A stretch of DNA of 35,996 bases from Alphaproteobacteria bacterium. Lineage in GTDB: Bacteria; Pseudomonadota; Alphaproteobacteria; ATCC43930; CGMCC-115725. Numbering within the stretch: position 1 is the stretch's first letter; each line of letters starts with the position of its first letter. Position numbers and translations under genes: made by a program. Shown piece by piece: positions 8,597 to 17,725 of this stretch. A model generated the notes under the pieces. That model had not been told where the DNA came from and searched no databases. It saw only the letters and a list, made by a program, of their open reading frames with translations. Where the stretch lies: NCBI GenBank assembly GCA_019238055.1, contig JAFAOB010000081.1, forward strand, positions 1 to 35,996. Direction: 5' to 3'.

Positions 8597-10167
8597 TGCG
8601 CTCTTTGAATGGTGTGACTAGTGGTGCGACGCCCGATGACCAGCGCGCGGTCATCACGTTTTTGACACAGCCGTCTTCCTATGGGCCGGGGATCGAGCGG
8701 GTCGAGCGGATCGAGACACACATATCCCTGATTTTTCTCGCCGGCGACCTCGCCTACAAGCTAAAGCGCGCGGTCAAGCTGCCCTATCTCAATTTTTCGA
8801 CCGCCGAGCAGCGCCGCGCCGCCTGTGCCGCCGAATTGGCGCTAAACCGGCGCACCGCCCCCTCGCTCTATTTGAATTTGCGCCGGATAGGGCGCGCTGC
8901 AAACGGCAAGATCGACTTTATCGAAGACGGGCCGGCGCTCGATTGGGTTGTCGTGATGCGGCGCTTCGATCAGGCGCACTTGTTCGATGCGCTTGCCCAA
9001 AAAGACGAGCTTGACGGCCCGCTGATGGATGCACTTGCCGATCACATCGCGCAATTTCATGCGGCGGCCGAACCACGCCCGGATCACGGCGGTGCCGCAG
9101 CGCTCGCGGCTATTGCCGAGACCAATCACCAGGTTCTGACCGAAATTGCCGGCGACATCTTCCCCGCTGAACATGTGGCCGCGCTGCTCGCCCGATGGCG
9201 CCAGGCTCTGGCGGCGGCGACGTCGATTATCAAGGCACGGCGGACGGGGGGGAAGGTGCGGCGCTGTCATGGCGACCTGCACCTGCGCAACATTTGTCTC
9301 GTCGACGGCAAGCCGGTGTTGTTCGATTGCCTCGAATTTTCGGAATCGCTCGCCAGCATCGACATTCTTTATGACCTCGCCTTTTTACTGATGGATCTGG
9401 AGCATCGCCAGCTGCCCGCTCTCGCCAATCGCGTGTTGAACCGCTATCTCGACCGCACTGCAGGCGATGACGGCCTCGCCGCGATGCCGCTGTTTTTGTC
9501 GTTGCGCGGCGGCATCCGCGCGCACGTCACGGCAACAGCGCTGGCGAGTTCGGCCAATCGCGACCGGAAGGCCGAGATGGCGGCGGAGGCGCGTCGCTAT
9601 CTCGATCTGGCGCTTCAGTTTCTCGAACCGCAGCCGCGCCGGCTGATCGCCATCGGGGGCTTGAGCGGCAGCGGCAAGTCGACCGTCGCCGCCGCCTTGG
9701 CACCCGAACTGGGGCTGCGACCCGGAGCGCGCGTATTGCGCAGCGACGTCATCCGCAAGCTGGCGCTTGGCGCCGCCCCCGAGACCCGCTTGCCGGCCGA
9801 AGCCTACACCCCTGAAATTACCTTCCAAGTATACCATACCTTGCAGACAAGGGCGCGCGCCGCGCTCAATGCGGGATACACGGCGATCATCGACGCGGTG
9901 TCGCTGATGCCCGAAGAGCGGCAGGCCTTTGCCGAGGTCGCGCGCCGGGCCGGTGTGCCGTTCACCGGCTTGTGGCTCAAAGCCGAGCCCGAGGTGATGT
10001 CTGAACGGATTGGCGAGCGGCGCGGCGATGCCTCTGACGCGACCGCCGCGGTACTGGCAGCGCAGTTGCGACAGGATCCGGGCCTGATCGACTGGATCCG
10101 CGTCGATACCAGTGGTGGTCAGGACGAATGTGTGGCCGCAGCGCGGCGCGCCTTGGTGGCGGCTTGA
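8596..10167 (+). CDS. Bifunctional aminoglycoside-phosphotransferase-like / P-loop (AAA_33-type) kinase
   Basis: N-terminal APH-like catalytic block CHGDLHLRNICLVDGKPVLFDCLEFS; C-terminal Walker A IGGLSGSGKSTVAAALAPELG. Confidence 0.88.
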   Translation: MRSLNGVTSGATPDDQRAVITFLTQPSSYGPGIERVERIETHISLIFLAGDLAYKLKRAVKLPYLNFSTAEQRRAACAAELALNRRTAPSLYLNLRRIGRAANGKIDFIEDGPALDWVVVMRRFDQAHLFDALAQKDELDGPLMDALADHIAQFHAAAEPRPDHGGAAALAAIAETNHQVLTEIAGDIFPAEHVAALLARWRQALAAATSIIKARRTGGKVRRCHGDLHLRNICLVDGKPVLFDCLEFSESLASIDILYDLAFLLMDLEHRQLPALANRVLNRYLDRTAGDDGLAAMPLFLSLRGGIRAHVTATALASSANRDRKAEMAAEARRYLDLALQFLEPQPRRLIAIGGLSGSGKSTVAAALAPELGLRPGARVLRSDVIRKLALGAAPETRLPAEAYTPEITFQVYHTLQTRARAALNAGYTAIIDAVSLMPEERQAFAEVARRAGVPFTGLWLKAEPEVMSERIGERRGDASDATAAVLAAQLRQDPGLIDWIRVDTSGGQDECVAAARRALVAA

Positions 10168-10171
10168 GGGC

Positions 10172-11089
10172 TTACTCCATCGGCAGCCCGGCGTGCACGC
10201 CACGCGTGTCAAACGGGGTAAATTGCGGCGCCAACGCCGGGATTGCGAACTCGGCCACGGTTTCCGGAGTCCAGCCGCCGTGGCGGTGGACCGTTCGCAC
10301 CGGACGCATATGACCGTAGAGCGACAATTCACCGGCGCGCTGGTGAAAGACCTGGCCATTCACATTCGACGCCTGCTCGGAGGCGAGAAAGACGCAGAGC
10401 GGTGCGATCGCATCGGCACGGCTGCGCCGCAACCGTTCCTCGCGCAGCGCCGCTGCTTGCGGGTCCTTTGGGGTCGGCACCGAACGGGTCATGCGGGTAT
10501 CGGCTGACGGGCAGATCACATTGACCGTGATCCCGCGCGCGGCGTTCTCCATCGCGACGATGCGCGCGAGTGCGACAATCCCGAGCTTGGCAGCGCCATA
10601 ATTGCACTGGCCGATATTGCCGAGCAGCCCCGAGGTCGACGACACCATGATCATGCGGCCGTAATTCTGTTCACGGAACAGGTTGATCGCCGCCCGATTG
10701 ATGTTGAAATGGCCGGTCAAATGGACGTCGATGACCGCCTGCCAGTCCTCGGGGAACATGTTATGGAACATCTTGTCGCGCAGGATGCCGGCGGCGTTGA
10801 AGACGATATGCAGCCCACCGAACGCCTCGCGCGCCTGGCTCACCATCGCCAGGCAATCGTCGAATTTGGCGACCGAGCCGTAATTGGCGACCGCCTCGCC
10901 GCCCGCGGCCTTGATCTGGTCGACGGTTTCCTGTGCCGGCGTTTGGTCAGAACCCTCGCCGCTGCCGCTGGTTCCGGGATCATTGATCACAACTTTGGCG
11001 CCATGCGCAGCCATCAATTTGGCGACTTCGCCCCCGACCCCGCGCCCCGAGCCGGTACAGATCGCGACCCGTCCATCAAGCATGCCCAT
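10172..11089 (-). CDS. SDR-family NAD(P)-dependent oxidoreductase
   Basis: GRVAICTGSGRGVGGEVAKLMAAHGAKVVIND; FNAAGILRD; MVSSTSGLLGNIGQCNYGAAKLG (S-YxxxK). Start at MGMLDGRVA (11089). Confidence 0.93.
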   Translation of the reverse strand: MGMLDGRVAICTGSGRGVGGEVAKLMAAHGAKVVINDPGTSGSGEGSDQTPAQETVDQIKAAGGEAVANYGSVAKFDDCLAMVSQAREAFGGLHIVFNAAGILRDKMFHNMFPEDWQAVIDVHLTGHFNINRAAINLFREQNYGRMIMVSSTSGLLGNIGQCNYGAAKLGIVALARIVAMENAARGITVNVICPSADTRMTRSVPTPKDPQAAALREERLRRSRADAIAPLCVFLASEQASNVNGQVFHQRAGELSLYGHMRPVRTVHRHGGWTPETVAEFAIPALAPQFTPFDTRGVHAGLPME

Positions 11090-11210
11090 CCCTCGGACCC
11101 TTCCGTTTCTGTTGCCCGGGCGGGTTGTCGGGGCCTCTGCCGGTTTTGTCAATCAGCGCCGCCCATCACCGGGGTTGCGGGCGGAGCACGGCCTAGTGGG
11201 AGCAACGGGA

Positions 11211-11600
11211 ATGTGGTTCGAAACAAAGCGCGCCGGGCCCGCGCCCGACGCGACTGCGCCCGATGGGTCCGAAGTACGGATATTGTGCGGCGTGAGCCGC
11301 GGCGGGCTGGCCCTGTTTTCACTACCTCCCGGCGCCGTCGCCCGGCCAGTCGCGCACCGGACCATCGAAGAGTTGTGGTATGTCGTGGCTGGCCGCGGCC
11401 GGCTATGGCGGAAGCTCAACGACATCGAGGAGATTGTGGATCTTGATGCGGGACTATCGCTCAGCCTGCCGACCGGTACGCATTTCCAATTCCGCTGCGA
11501 CGGGCCCGAGCCGCTGACAATCCTCGGCGCGACGATGCCGCCGTGGCCCGGTCCGCACGAAGCCTATCCGGTCGCGGGAATATGGCCGGCAACGCTGTGA
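11211..11600 (+). CDS. Cupin-domain protein
   Basis: MWFETKRAGPAPDATAPDGSEVRILCGVSRGGLALFSLPPGAVARPVAHRTIEELWYVVAGRGRLWRK...LPTGTHFQFRCDGPEPLTIL. Confidence 0.75.
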   Translation: MWFETKRAGPAPDATAPDGSEVRILCGVSRGGLALFSLPPGAVARPVAHRTIEELWYVVAGRGRLWRKLNDIEEIVDLDAGLSLSLPTGTHFQFRCDGPEPLTILGATMPPWPGPHEAYPVAGIWPATL

Positions 11601-11604
11601 CGGG

Positions 11605-12855
11605 CTACAGCAGATGGCCGCTACGGGCCGCTTTGGTACGCAAATAGCGCTCGTTGTGCCCATTCGACGGGAACACATGCGGCACCCGCTCGGCGACGCG
11701 AATGCCGTAGCGTTCGAGTGCGGCAACCTTTTCGGGATTGTTGGTCAACAGGCGGATCGTGACGAAACCCAATTGCCGCAGCATTTCCGCGGCCGGCAAA
11801 TAGACCCGCTCGTCGGCGTCGAAGCCGAGCTGCTCGTTGGCGTCGAGAGTGTCGAAGCCGGCGTCCTGCAATTGATAGGCGCGCAGCTTGTTGACGAGAC
11901 CGATGCCGCGCCCTTCCTGCGCGAGATAGAGCAGGACGCCACCGCCGTCGCGCGCGATCGCGGCGATCGCACCGCGCAACTGGTCGCCACAATCGCAGCG
12001 CAGACTTGCCAATAGATCGCCGGTGAAACATTCCGAATGGAGCCGCACCAGGATCGGGGCGGACGGATCGGGCGTGCCGATTACGATCGCCAGATGTTCG
12101 CCCCCGCCATCTCCAGGCCGGAAGGCGATCAGACGGGCGCCTTCAGCATCCGCGAGCGGCACTCGCGCTTCGGCGACCCGTGTAAGGGCCGCATCCTCGG
12201 CATGGCGGCGAAACACCAAGGCGGCATCGATCGCCACGAGATCGCCGCGCCGCGCCAGCAATGCCGCTTCCGCGGCGCCGACCCGGACAACCAAAGCGGC
12301 AGGCAATAAGGATGCGAGTTTCGCCAAGGCCACTGCCGCCAGTCCGCCGCTTTTGGCGACGACCGGCTCGGGTCCGAACCCCGGCGGCTCCGCACCCAAT
12401 GACGCTTCCGGATCGGCAAGGTTTCGGATCACCGCGGCCGGCATTTCGGACGAAACCGATATGGTCACAGCGCCCGACAGCTCATCTCGCTGAGCGAGCC
12501 CAAGTGCCACCGCCCGACGGCGCGTCAACACGATACGCGGCGGAATGGTCGAGACTTGGCGCAGCCGGCGCAACTTTTCTTCGCTGACCAACTCGGCCGC
12601 AATCGCAAGAACGCTGAGCCTGTCATCGCGAATTATGTCATCGCGAATTAAGACCGGATCACCGCGCCGCAGCGCAGTGATCGCCTGCCCGAGCTGGCTG
12701 GCGCTGGTCGTCGACCCGGGCGGAAGCCCGCTTGGTGCCGAATTGCCGATTGCGCTGGATCGAGGCACTCGCTTCTCCTTGCCATCGCCGCCGATAATAT
12801 TGGACGATTGCAGAGACGCCAGCAGACTTATTTTGCATTCGAGGTTTACGCGCAT
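11605..12855 (-). CDS. ribA: GTP cyclohydrolase II (RibA) with N-terminal extension domain
   Basis: VRLHSECFTGDLLASLRCDCGDQLRGAI; YLAQEGRGIGLVNKLRAYQLQDAGFDTLDANEQLGF; RLLTNNPEKVAALERYGI. About 200 aa of N-terminal sequence precede the catalytic domain. Confidence 0.93.
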   Translation of the reverse strand: MRVNLECKISLLASLQSSNIIGGDGKEKRVPRSSAIGNSAPSGLPPGSTTSASQLGQAITALRRGDPVLIRDDIIRDDRLSVLAIAAELVSEEKLRRLRQVSTIPPRIVLTRRRAVALGLAQRDELSGAVTISVSSEMPAAVIRNLADPEASLGAEPPGFGPEPVVAKSGGLAAVALAKLASLLPAALVVRVGAAEAALLARRGDLVAIDAALVFRRHAEDAALTRVAEARVPLADAEGARLIAFRPGDGGGEHLAIVIGTPDPSAPILVRLHSECFTGDLLASLRCDCGDQLRGAIAAIARDGGGVLLYLAQEGRGIGLVNKLRAYQLQDAGFDTLDANEQLGFDADERVYLPAAEMLRQLGFVTIRLLTNNPEKVAALERYGIRVAERVPHVFPSNGHNERYLRTKAARSGHLL

Positions 12856-12949
12856 AGGGGCAATCGGTGGACCGCGCCAACGATAGCCTCGACCGCATCC
12901 GAGTTTGTCCCCGCTGAGCAGCGGCTGACAACCCCATGCGCTGCGCGCG

Positions 12950-13792
12950 TTATCGCACTTGGGGCATCAGTTTCGCCCAGCGATCGAGGATTGGCAGGAC
13001 CTGATCCGGACCTTCCGGCGGGAGACTGACATTGACCCGCACCGCGCCGAGATCGCGAAAGCGCTTGATCCGATCCGCATCTTCGGGTGCGCCGCCGATC
13101 GTCACCGGCAAGGATTGCGGATCGCGGCCGGCATCGATCGCCATCTGCCGAAAGCGCGGCATGTATTCTTCGGGGTCGCCGCTGCTGGCATTGGGGTACC
13201 AGCCATCGCCATAGCGGATCGCGCGCCGCGCCGCCCATGGAAAGGCGCCGCCCAGCAGGATTGGCGGCCACGGCTTCTGCACCGGCTTCGGCCAGGTCAT
13301 CATTTTGGTGACCTTGACAATCTCGCCATTGTACTCGGCAGTCGATTTGGTCCAGATCTCTTTCATCGCCTCGATCTGCTCGCGCATCTTTTGCATGCGG
13401 GTGCCAAAGGCGGTGCCATGGCTTTCGATTTCCTCGCGGTTCCACCCGCCGCCGATGCCAAACAGAAAACGGCCGCCCGACACTTGGTCGATGGAGGCGA
13501 CGAGCTTTGCGGTCTGGATCGTGTCGCGCTGGATGACCAGGCAGACACCGGTGCCCACCTTGAGCCGTTTGGTCGCAGCGGCAGCCGCGGTCAGGGTCAC
13601 GAACGGGTCCATCACATCGTAATAGCGCTTGGCGAGCTCGCCGCCGCCCGGCGCCGGGGTCTGGCGCGGAACCGGAATGTGCGAGTGCTCGGCCGCCCAC
13701 AATGAGTCAAAGCCGCGCTCCTCGAGCGCCACCGCCAGCGCCGCCGGCGAGATCGAATAGTCGGTAAAAAAGATCGAGGCACCGAAGTTCAT
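12950..13792 (-). CDS. LLM-class (luciferase-like, F420-type) oxidoreductase
   Basis: MNFGASIFFTDYSISPAALAVALEERGFDSLWAAEHSHIPVPRQTP; GTGVCLVIQRDTIQTAKLVASIDQVSGGRFLFGIGGGWNREE. Confidence 0.93.
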   Translation of the reverse strand: MNFGASIFFTDYSISPAALAVALEERGFDSLWAAEHSHIPVPRQTPAPGGGELAKRYYDVMDPFVTLTAAAAATKRLKVGTGVCLVIQRDTIQTAKLVASIDQVSGGRFLFGIGGGWNREEIESHGTAFGTRMQKMREQIEAMKEIWTKSTAEYNGEIVKVTKMMTWPKPVQKPWPPILLGGAFPWAARRAIRYGDGWYPNASSGDPEEYMPRFRQMAIDAGRDPQSLPVTIGGAPEDADRIKRFRDLGAVRVNVSLPPEGPDQVLPILDRWAKLMPQVR

Positions 13793-13948
13793 GGCTCGGG
13801 TTCCCTGCCGGTTACTCTGCGCGAAATCTTAAGTGGCGGCTCCGCCTTGGGCAAGCCGGCCGGCTCACCCGCACAGAGTGGCCCTCGAGGAGGGTCGATC
13901 CGCGCGCGGTCATTGGAGCGCAGCAGCGCAACGGCCTGCGCGGCGCGG

Positions 13949-14347
13949 CTATTCGGCGGCGATGCGTTCCCAGGTAATCTCACGCTGTTCGGCGCTGGGT
14001 CCAGCGCCGCGCGGTGGCGGCACAAGGATCATCCGCTCGCCGTCGAAGCGCACACCGCGCACCTGGTCGCTGCCGATCCGGCTCGGATCGGAGGCGGCAT
14101 CGACCCGGGTCGTCAGCCGCGCGCCATCGAGGGTGTAATTGCCGCAGTATGAGCTGTATTCGCGCCTCGTCCCGGCTGGCAATTCGGACCTTCCGTCGCA
14201 GACGACCGACATCATCCGCCCCTCGGCCGTGAAGGTGACACGCCCCAGCGCCTTTGGTCCGTAGGGCGAGGGCAGCTCCTTCCCACCCGCGTCCCGCGCG
14301 GTTGTGCGTACCAGTTTCCAGGTTCCGACAATCGACGGCATCGGCAA
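13949..14347 (-). CDS. Lipocalin-like domain protein
   Basis: 132 aa; MPMPSIVGTWKLVRTTARDAGGKELPSPYGPKALGRVTFTAEGRMMSVVCDGR...GNYTLDGARLTTRVDAASDPSRIGSDQVRGVRFDGERMILVPP. Confidence 0.72.
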   Translation of the reverse strand: MPMPSIVGTWKLVRTTARDAGGKELPSPYGPKALGRVTFTAEGRMMSVVCDGRSELPAGTRREYSSYCGNYTLDGARLTTRVDAASDPSRIGSDQVRGVRFDGERMILVPPPRGAGPSAEQREITWERIAAE

Positions 14348-14446
14348 TTCCCTTCGATTTCAATAGAGGTCCTCGCGAACCGCGGAACGTTCTCCGCAAT
14401 GGCGGGACTTCTCAGTGCAGTGCATTGGCGAGCTTGGCACCCCAAA

Positions 14447-15202
14447 TCAGTCGACGCCGACAGCCGTGCCGAGGGTTTCGCCGATCGCGCGGTGCAGCAC
14501 AAAATCGGCGATCGCATCGAGACCGGTCGTCTCGCGGTTGACGATCACGAGGGTGGCGCCATAGCGCTTGGCCAATTCCGGAAATCCCGCGGCCGGATAG
14601 ACGACGAGCGAGGAGCCGGCGACAATAAACAGGTCGGCGGCGATCGTCTCGGTCTCGGCGCGGCGCATCGCAGCGGCCGGCATGGCCTGACCGAACGAGA
14701 TCGTCGCGGTCTTGATCCAGCCGCCGCAGGAGTCGCAGACGGGCGCGCTCTCGTCGCGCTCGAAGGCTTCGCGCACCGCATCCAGCTCGTAACGCCGCTC
14801 GCAATCGAGGCAGGCGGCGTAGGTCGTGTTGCCGTGCAATTCGATGACCCGCTCGGCCGCAATGCCGGAGGCCTGATGAAGCCCGTCGATATTCTGGGTG
14901 ATCACCACCGCCGCCGTGCCGCGGCGCACGAGTTCGGCGACCGCCCGATGGCCGCGATTGGGCGCGGCGGCACGGAAAGTCTCTTCCATCGCAAAGCGGC
15001 GGCGCCACGTCTCGCGCCGCGCCTCCTCCGAGGCGAGAAAATCGGCAAAATCGATCGGCGCCATGCGGGTCCAGATGCCGCCCGGGCTGCGGAAATCGGG
15101 AATGCCCGATTCGGTGCTGATGCCCGCACCGGTAAAGACAACGGCGCGGCGCGATTTATCGATCAATCGGGCGAGTTTGGCGATTTGCGGATCCTGCAGC
15201 AT
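14447..15202 (-). CDS. Sir2-family NAD-dependent protein deacylase
   Basis: VVFTGAGISTESGIPDFRSPGGIW; VVITQNIDGLHQASG; IELHGNTTYAACLDCERR...CDSCGG zinc cysteines; IVAGSSLVVYPAAGFP. Confidence 0.95.
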   Translation of the reverse strand: MLQDPQIAKLARLIDKSRRAVVFTGAGISTESGIPDFRSPGGIWTRMAPIDFADFLASEEARRETWRRRFAMEETFRAAAPNRGHRAVAELVRRGTAAVVITQNIDGLHQASGIAAERVIELHGNTTYAACLDCERRYELDAVREAFERDESAPVCDSCGGWIKTATISFGQAMPAAAMRRAETETIAADLFIVAGSSLVVYPAAGFPELAKRYGATLVIVNRETTGLDAIADFVLHRAIGETLGTAVGVD

Positions 15203-15265
15203 AGCGCGATCGTCGCAAATCGGCGCCGCTCAGCCAAGCTCGACTTTTAGGCTCGGGCGGGACCA

Positions 15266-16165
15266 ATGACCGGCCGCACCGCCTATCTCGCCGCCGAGGG
15301 TTACCTTGACGAGCTGGCCCAGGAATTGGAGGAGGTCGAGCGGGTTCACGGCCGGTTGCTGATTGCCTCGGGACCACCGCGGCCGGCGGCGTGGGCCGCC
15401 AATATCTGGCTCGATCCGCAGCTGGTCAGCATCGCCTCGATTTCCGATGCGGCGGCAAAACTGCGCGCGATCCAGCGCAACTGGGCGGTCTATGCGCCGG
15501 TATGCCACCGCCGCGCGGTGTTGATCCAACAACAGCTCCCCAAGGTCTCGGCGCGGCCGCTGGTGTTTGGGACGGCGCCGCCGAGCGCGCCGCTCGGCTC
15601 TTGGACCCTGCTCGACACCGGGACGATCCTGGCGTCGGCAATGTGCACGAGCCTGTTTCCGAACGGCGAAGTGCATTTTGGCGAAGACCATGGCGGGCCG
15701 CCGAGCCGCGCGTACCTGAAGCTGTGGGAAGCGCTGACCATCATCGGTCAGCGCCCGCAGCCGGGCGAAGTGTGCGTCGATCTCGGCAGCGCCCCCGGCG
15801 GATGGAGCTGGGCACTGGCCAAGGTGGGAGCGCGGGTGATCAGCGTCGACAAGGCGCCGCTGTCGCCCGCAATCGCCGCCTTGCCGGGCATCGAGCACCG
15901 GCGGGAAAGCGCCTTTGCGCTCGACCCGGCGCGTCTCGGAAAGATCGACTGGCTGTTTTCCGACCTTGTCTGCTACCCGGCCCGCCTGTTGCGCCTGATC
16001 GAGCGCTGGCGCGCCGCCGGGACCTGTCGCCGGTTTGTCTGCACCCTCAAGTTTCAGGGGGCGACCGACCACGCGACGGCCCGGCGTTTTGCCGCGATCC
16101 CCGGATCCGAACTGCGCCATCTCTACCACAACAAGCACGAGCTCACCTGGATCAACCTCGGCTAA
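15266..16165 (+). CDS. SAM-dependent methyltransferase, RlmM/FtsJ-like
   Basis: VCVDLGSAPGGWSWALAKVGARVISVDKAPL; DWLFSDLVCYPARLLRLIERW; FVCTLKFQG. Confidence 0.82.
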   Translation: MTGRTAYLAAEGYLDELAQELEEVERVHGRLLIASGPPRPAAWAANIWLDPQLVSIASISDAAAKLRAIQRNWAVYAPVCHRRAVLIQQQLPKVSARPLVFGTAPPSAPLGSWTLLDTGTILASAMCTSLFPNGEVHFGEDHGGPPSRAYLKLWEALTIIGQRPQPGEVCVDLGSAPGGWSWALAKVGARVISVDKAPLSPAIAALPGIEHRRESAFALDPARLGKIDWLFSDLVCYPARLLRLIERWRAAGTCRRFVCTLKFQGATDHATARRFAAIPGSELRHLYHNKHELTWINLG

Positions 16166-16229
16166 CGCAGCCCCCGGCCGGGCTCGTCATGCGGCGGCCC
16201 GCGAAAGCACAAGCGGTTCGATCGCGAGG

Positions 16230-17090
16230 TCAGCGCTTGGCGTATCCCAGGACGCGATCCAATGCTTTGATTGCGTTGTCGGGGCCGGGTTGCTTCTCGT
16301 CATACGCGGTTGCGATGTACTCGTACAGCCGGGCGACCGCCGCATAGATGTCATGCGATGGCGGGTTCTGTTCGAGAAAATCCGAGATCTCCTGCATCTC
16401 GGCAACCCAGCGATAGGCCTTGTCGTACATGCGCGGAATACCCTGGCCAAACCGCGCCAGCATCTCGGGCTGGCTCTCGGTCAGCTCGGCGATCAGCGCC
16501 TCGCCGCAGCCAAAACGCGCGGCACCCAGCAGCATCGCGCAGGCGATCGCGGTCGTTCCTTTGGTTATTCCGGCATAGGACATCTTCAACGCCGAGGCGG
16601 CGCCGATCGGCCCGTCGATAACGCGCCAATCAATGCCCCAATCGCGCAGCACTGCGGTCTGTCCCGCTGTCGGGCCCGAGGCGTAGATCGTCGGGCTGTA
16701 GCCCGGCCGCGGCGGTCCGCCGATGATCCCGGCATCGACAAAATCGGCGCCCGACGGGGCGACCGCTTTGGCGATATGGATCGCGGTTTGCGGGCTGACC
16801 GCATTGCAGTCGACATAGACGGGTTTGCGGTCGAGCGTCTTTAATGTCGGCACCAGTTGCCGCGCCAGCGCTTCGGCTTCGCTCGGCGGCAGGATGGACA
16901 AAAAGAAATCGGCGCCCGCGAGCAGCGCCTGCTGGTCGGCCGCCGGCTGCATGCCGGCAGCGCGTGCGCGCTCAGCACTCTTGGCGCTGCGGCCGGACAG
17001 CAAGGTGCGAACCTCGGCCCCGTTTTCGTGCAAGCGCCGGCCGACCCCGGCGCCCATCATGCCCTGCGCGATGATTGCCACAACCGTCAT
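16230..17090 (-). CDS. NAD(P)-dependent oxidoreductase (3-hydroxyisobutyrate dehydrogenase-like, DUF1932-type C-terminus)
   Basis: MTVVAIIAQGMMGAGVGRRLHENGAEVRTLLSGRSAKSAERA; VYVDCNAVSPQTAIHIAKAV; FVDAGIIGGPP; YAGITKGTTAIACAMLLGA. Start at 17090. Confidence 0.85.
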   Translation of the reverse strand: MTVVAIIAQGMMGAGVGRRLHENGAEVRTLLSGRSAKSAERARAAGMQPAADQQALLAGADFFLSILPPSEAEALARQLVPTLKTLDRKPVYVDCNAVSPQTAIHIAKAVAPSGADFVDAGIIGGPPRPGYSPTIYASGPTAGQTAVLRDWGIDWRVIDGPIGAASALKMSYAGITKGTTAIACAMLLGAARFGCGEALIAELTESQPEMLARFGQGIPRMYDKAYRWVAEMQEISDFLEQNPPSHDIYAAVARLYEYIATAYDEKQPGPDNAIKALDRVLGYAKR

Positions 17091-17119
17091 AACCCCGCCT
17101 CCGCAATCGTTTGATGCGG

Positions 17120-17725
17120 TCAGGGTATCGGGCGGGGCGGTTCGTGGGAAGAGGCAGACGGGGTCGGGTCGAGCCAGCCCTGCCCGGCCACCCATTCTCG
17201 GGTATGGCGAGCGACCGCGGCTGGATCGGCGCCGGCAGCACGCCACGCCTGGCGCAATGACGCGAGCTGGCCGAGGCGCAACTCCCATTCGGGGCCGATG
17301 CGCCGGTCCAAGACCTGCCGCATCAATGCGGCGAGCCCCGGGCTCCTGCCATTGGTCGAGATCGCCACGGTCAGATCGCCGCGCCGGATCACGGCGGCGG
17401 AATGGAAATCGCTGCGCTGCCGGTCGTCTTCGACATTGACCAACACCCCGGCGGCCTTGGCGACACGGCAGATTTCACTCGCCATAGGTTCGGCGGCGCC
17501 TGCGATAAAGACGAGTTGCGCTCGCGCGATCTCGGCGGGTGATGGCCAGCGTCGTTGCAGGCGGCTGCCGGCCAGCCTCGCCAATTCCGCCTCTGGCTCG
17601 GGTGCATAGATATCGATCATGGCGGCGCCGGCTTCGTCGAGCAAAGCAAGACGGCGCCGTGCTGCAGCCCCGCCACCGACCAGCAGCAGGCGGGTCTGTG
17701 CCAGATCGACGCTAATCGGCAGCAT
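17120..17725 (-). CDS. Siroheme synthase N-terminal domain (precorrin-2 dehydrogenase / ferrochelatase type)
   Basis: MLPISVDLAQTRLLLVGGGAAARRRLALLDEAGA; LVNVEDDRQRSDFHSAAVIRRGDLTVAISTNGRSPGLAALMRQ. Start overlaps the end of the upstream cysI. Confidence 0.88.
   Translation of the reverse strand: MLPISVDLAQTRLLLVGGGAAARRRLALLDEAGAAMIDIYAPEPEAELARLAGSRLQRRWPSPAEIARAQLVFIAGAAEPMASEICRVAKAAGVLVNVEDDRQRSDFHSAAVIRRGDLTVAISTNGRSPGLAALMRQVLDRRIGPEWELRLGQLASLRQAWRAAGADPAAVARHTREWVAGQGWLDPTPSASSHEPPRPIP

Noticed and set aside
15391-16347. 318-aa plus-strand ORF overlapping the methyltransferase gene in another frame
   Set aside because: Arg/Pro-rich shadow frame; the 15266..16165 frame has the SAM-binding motif GSAPGGW.
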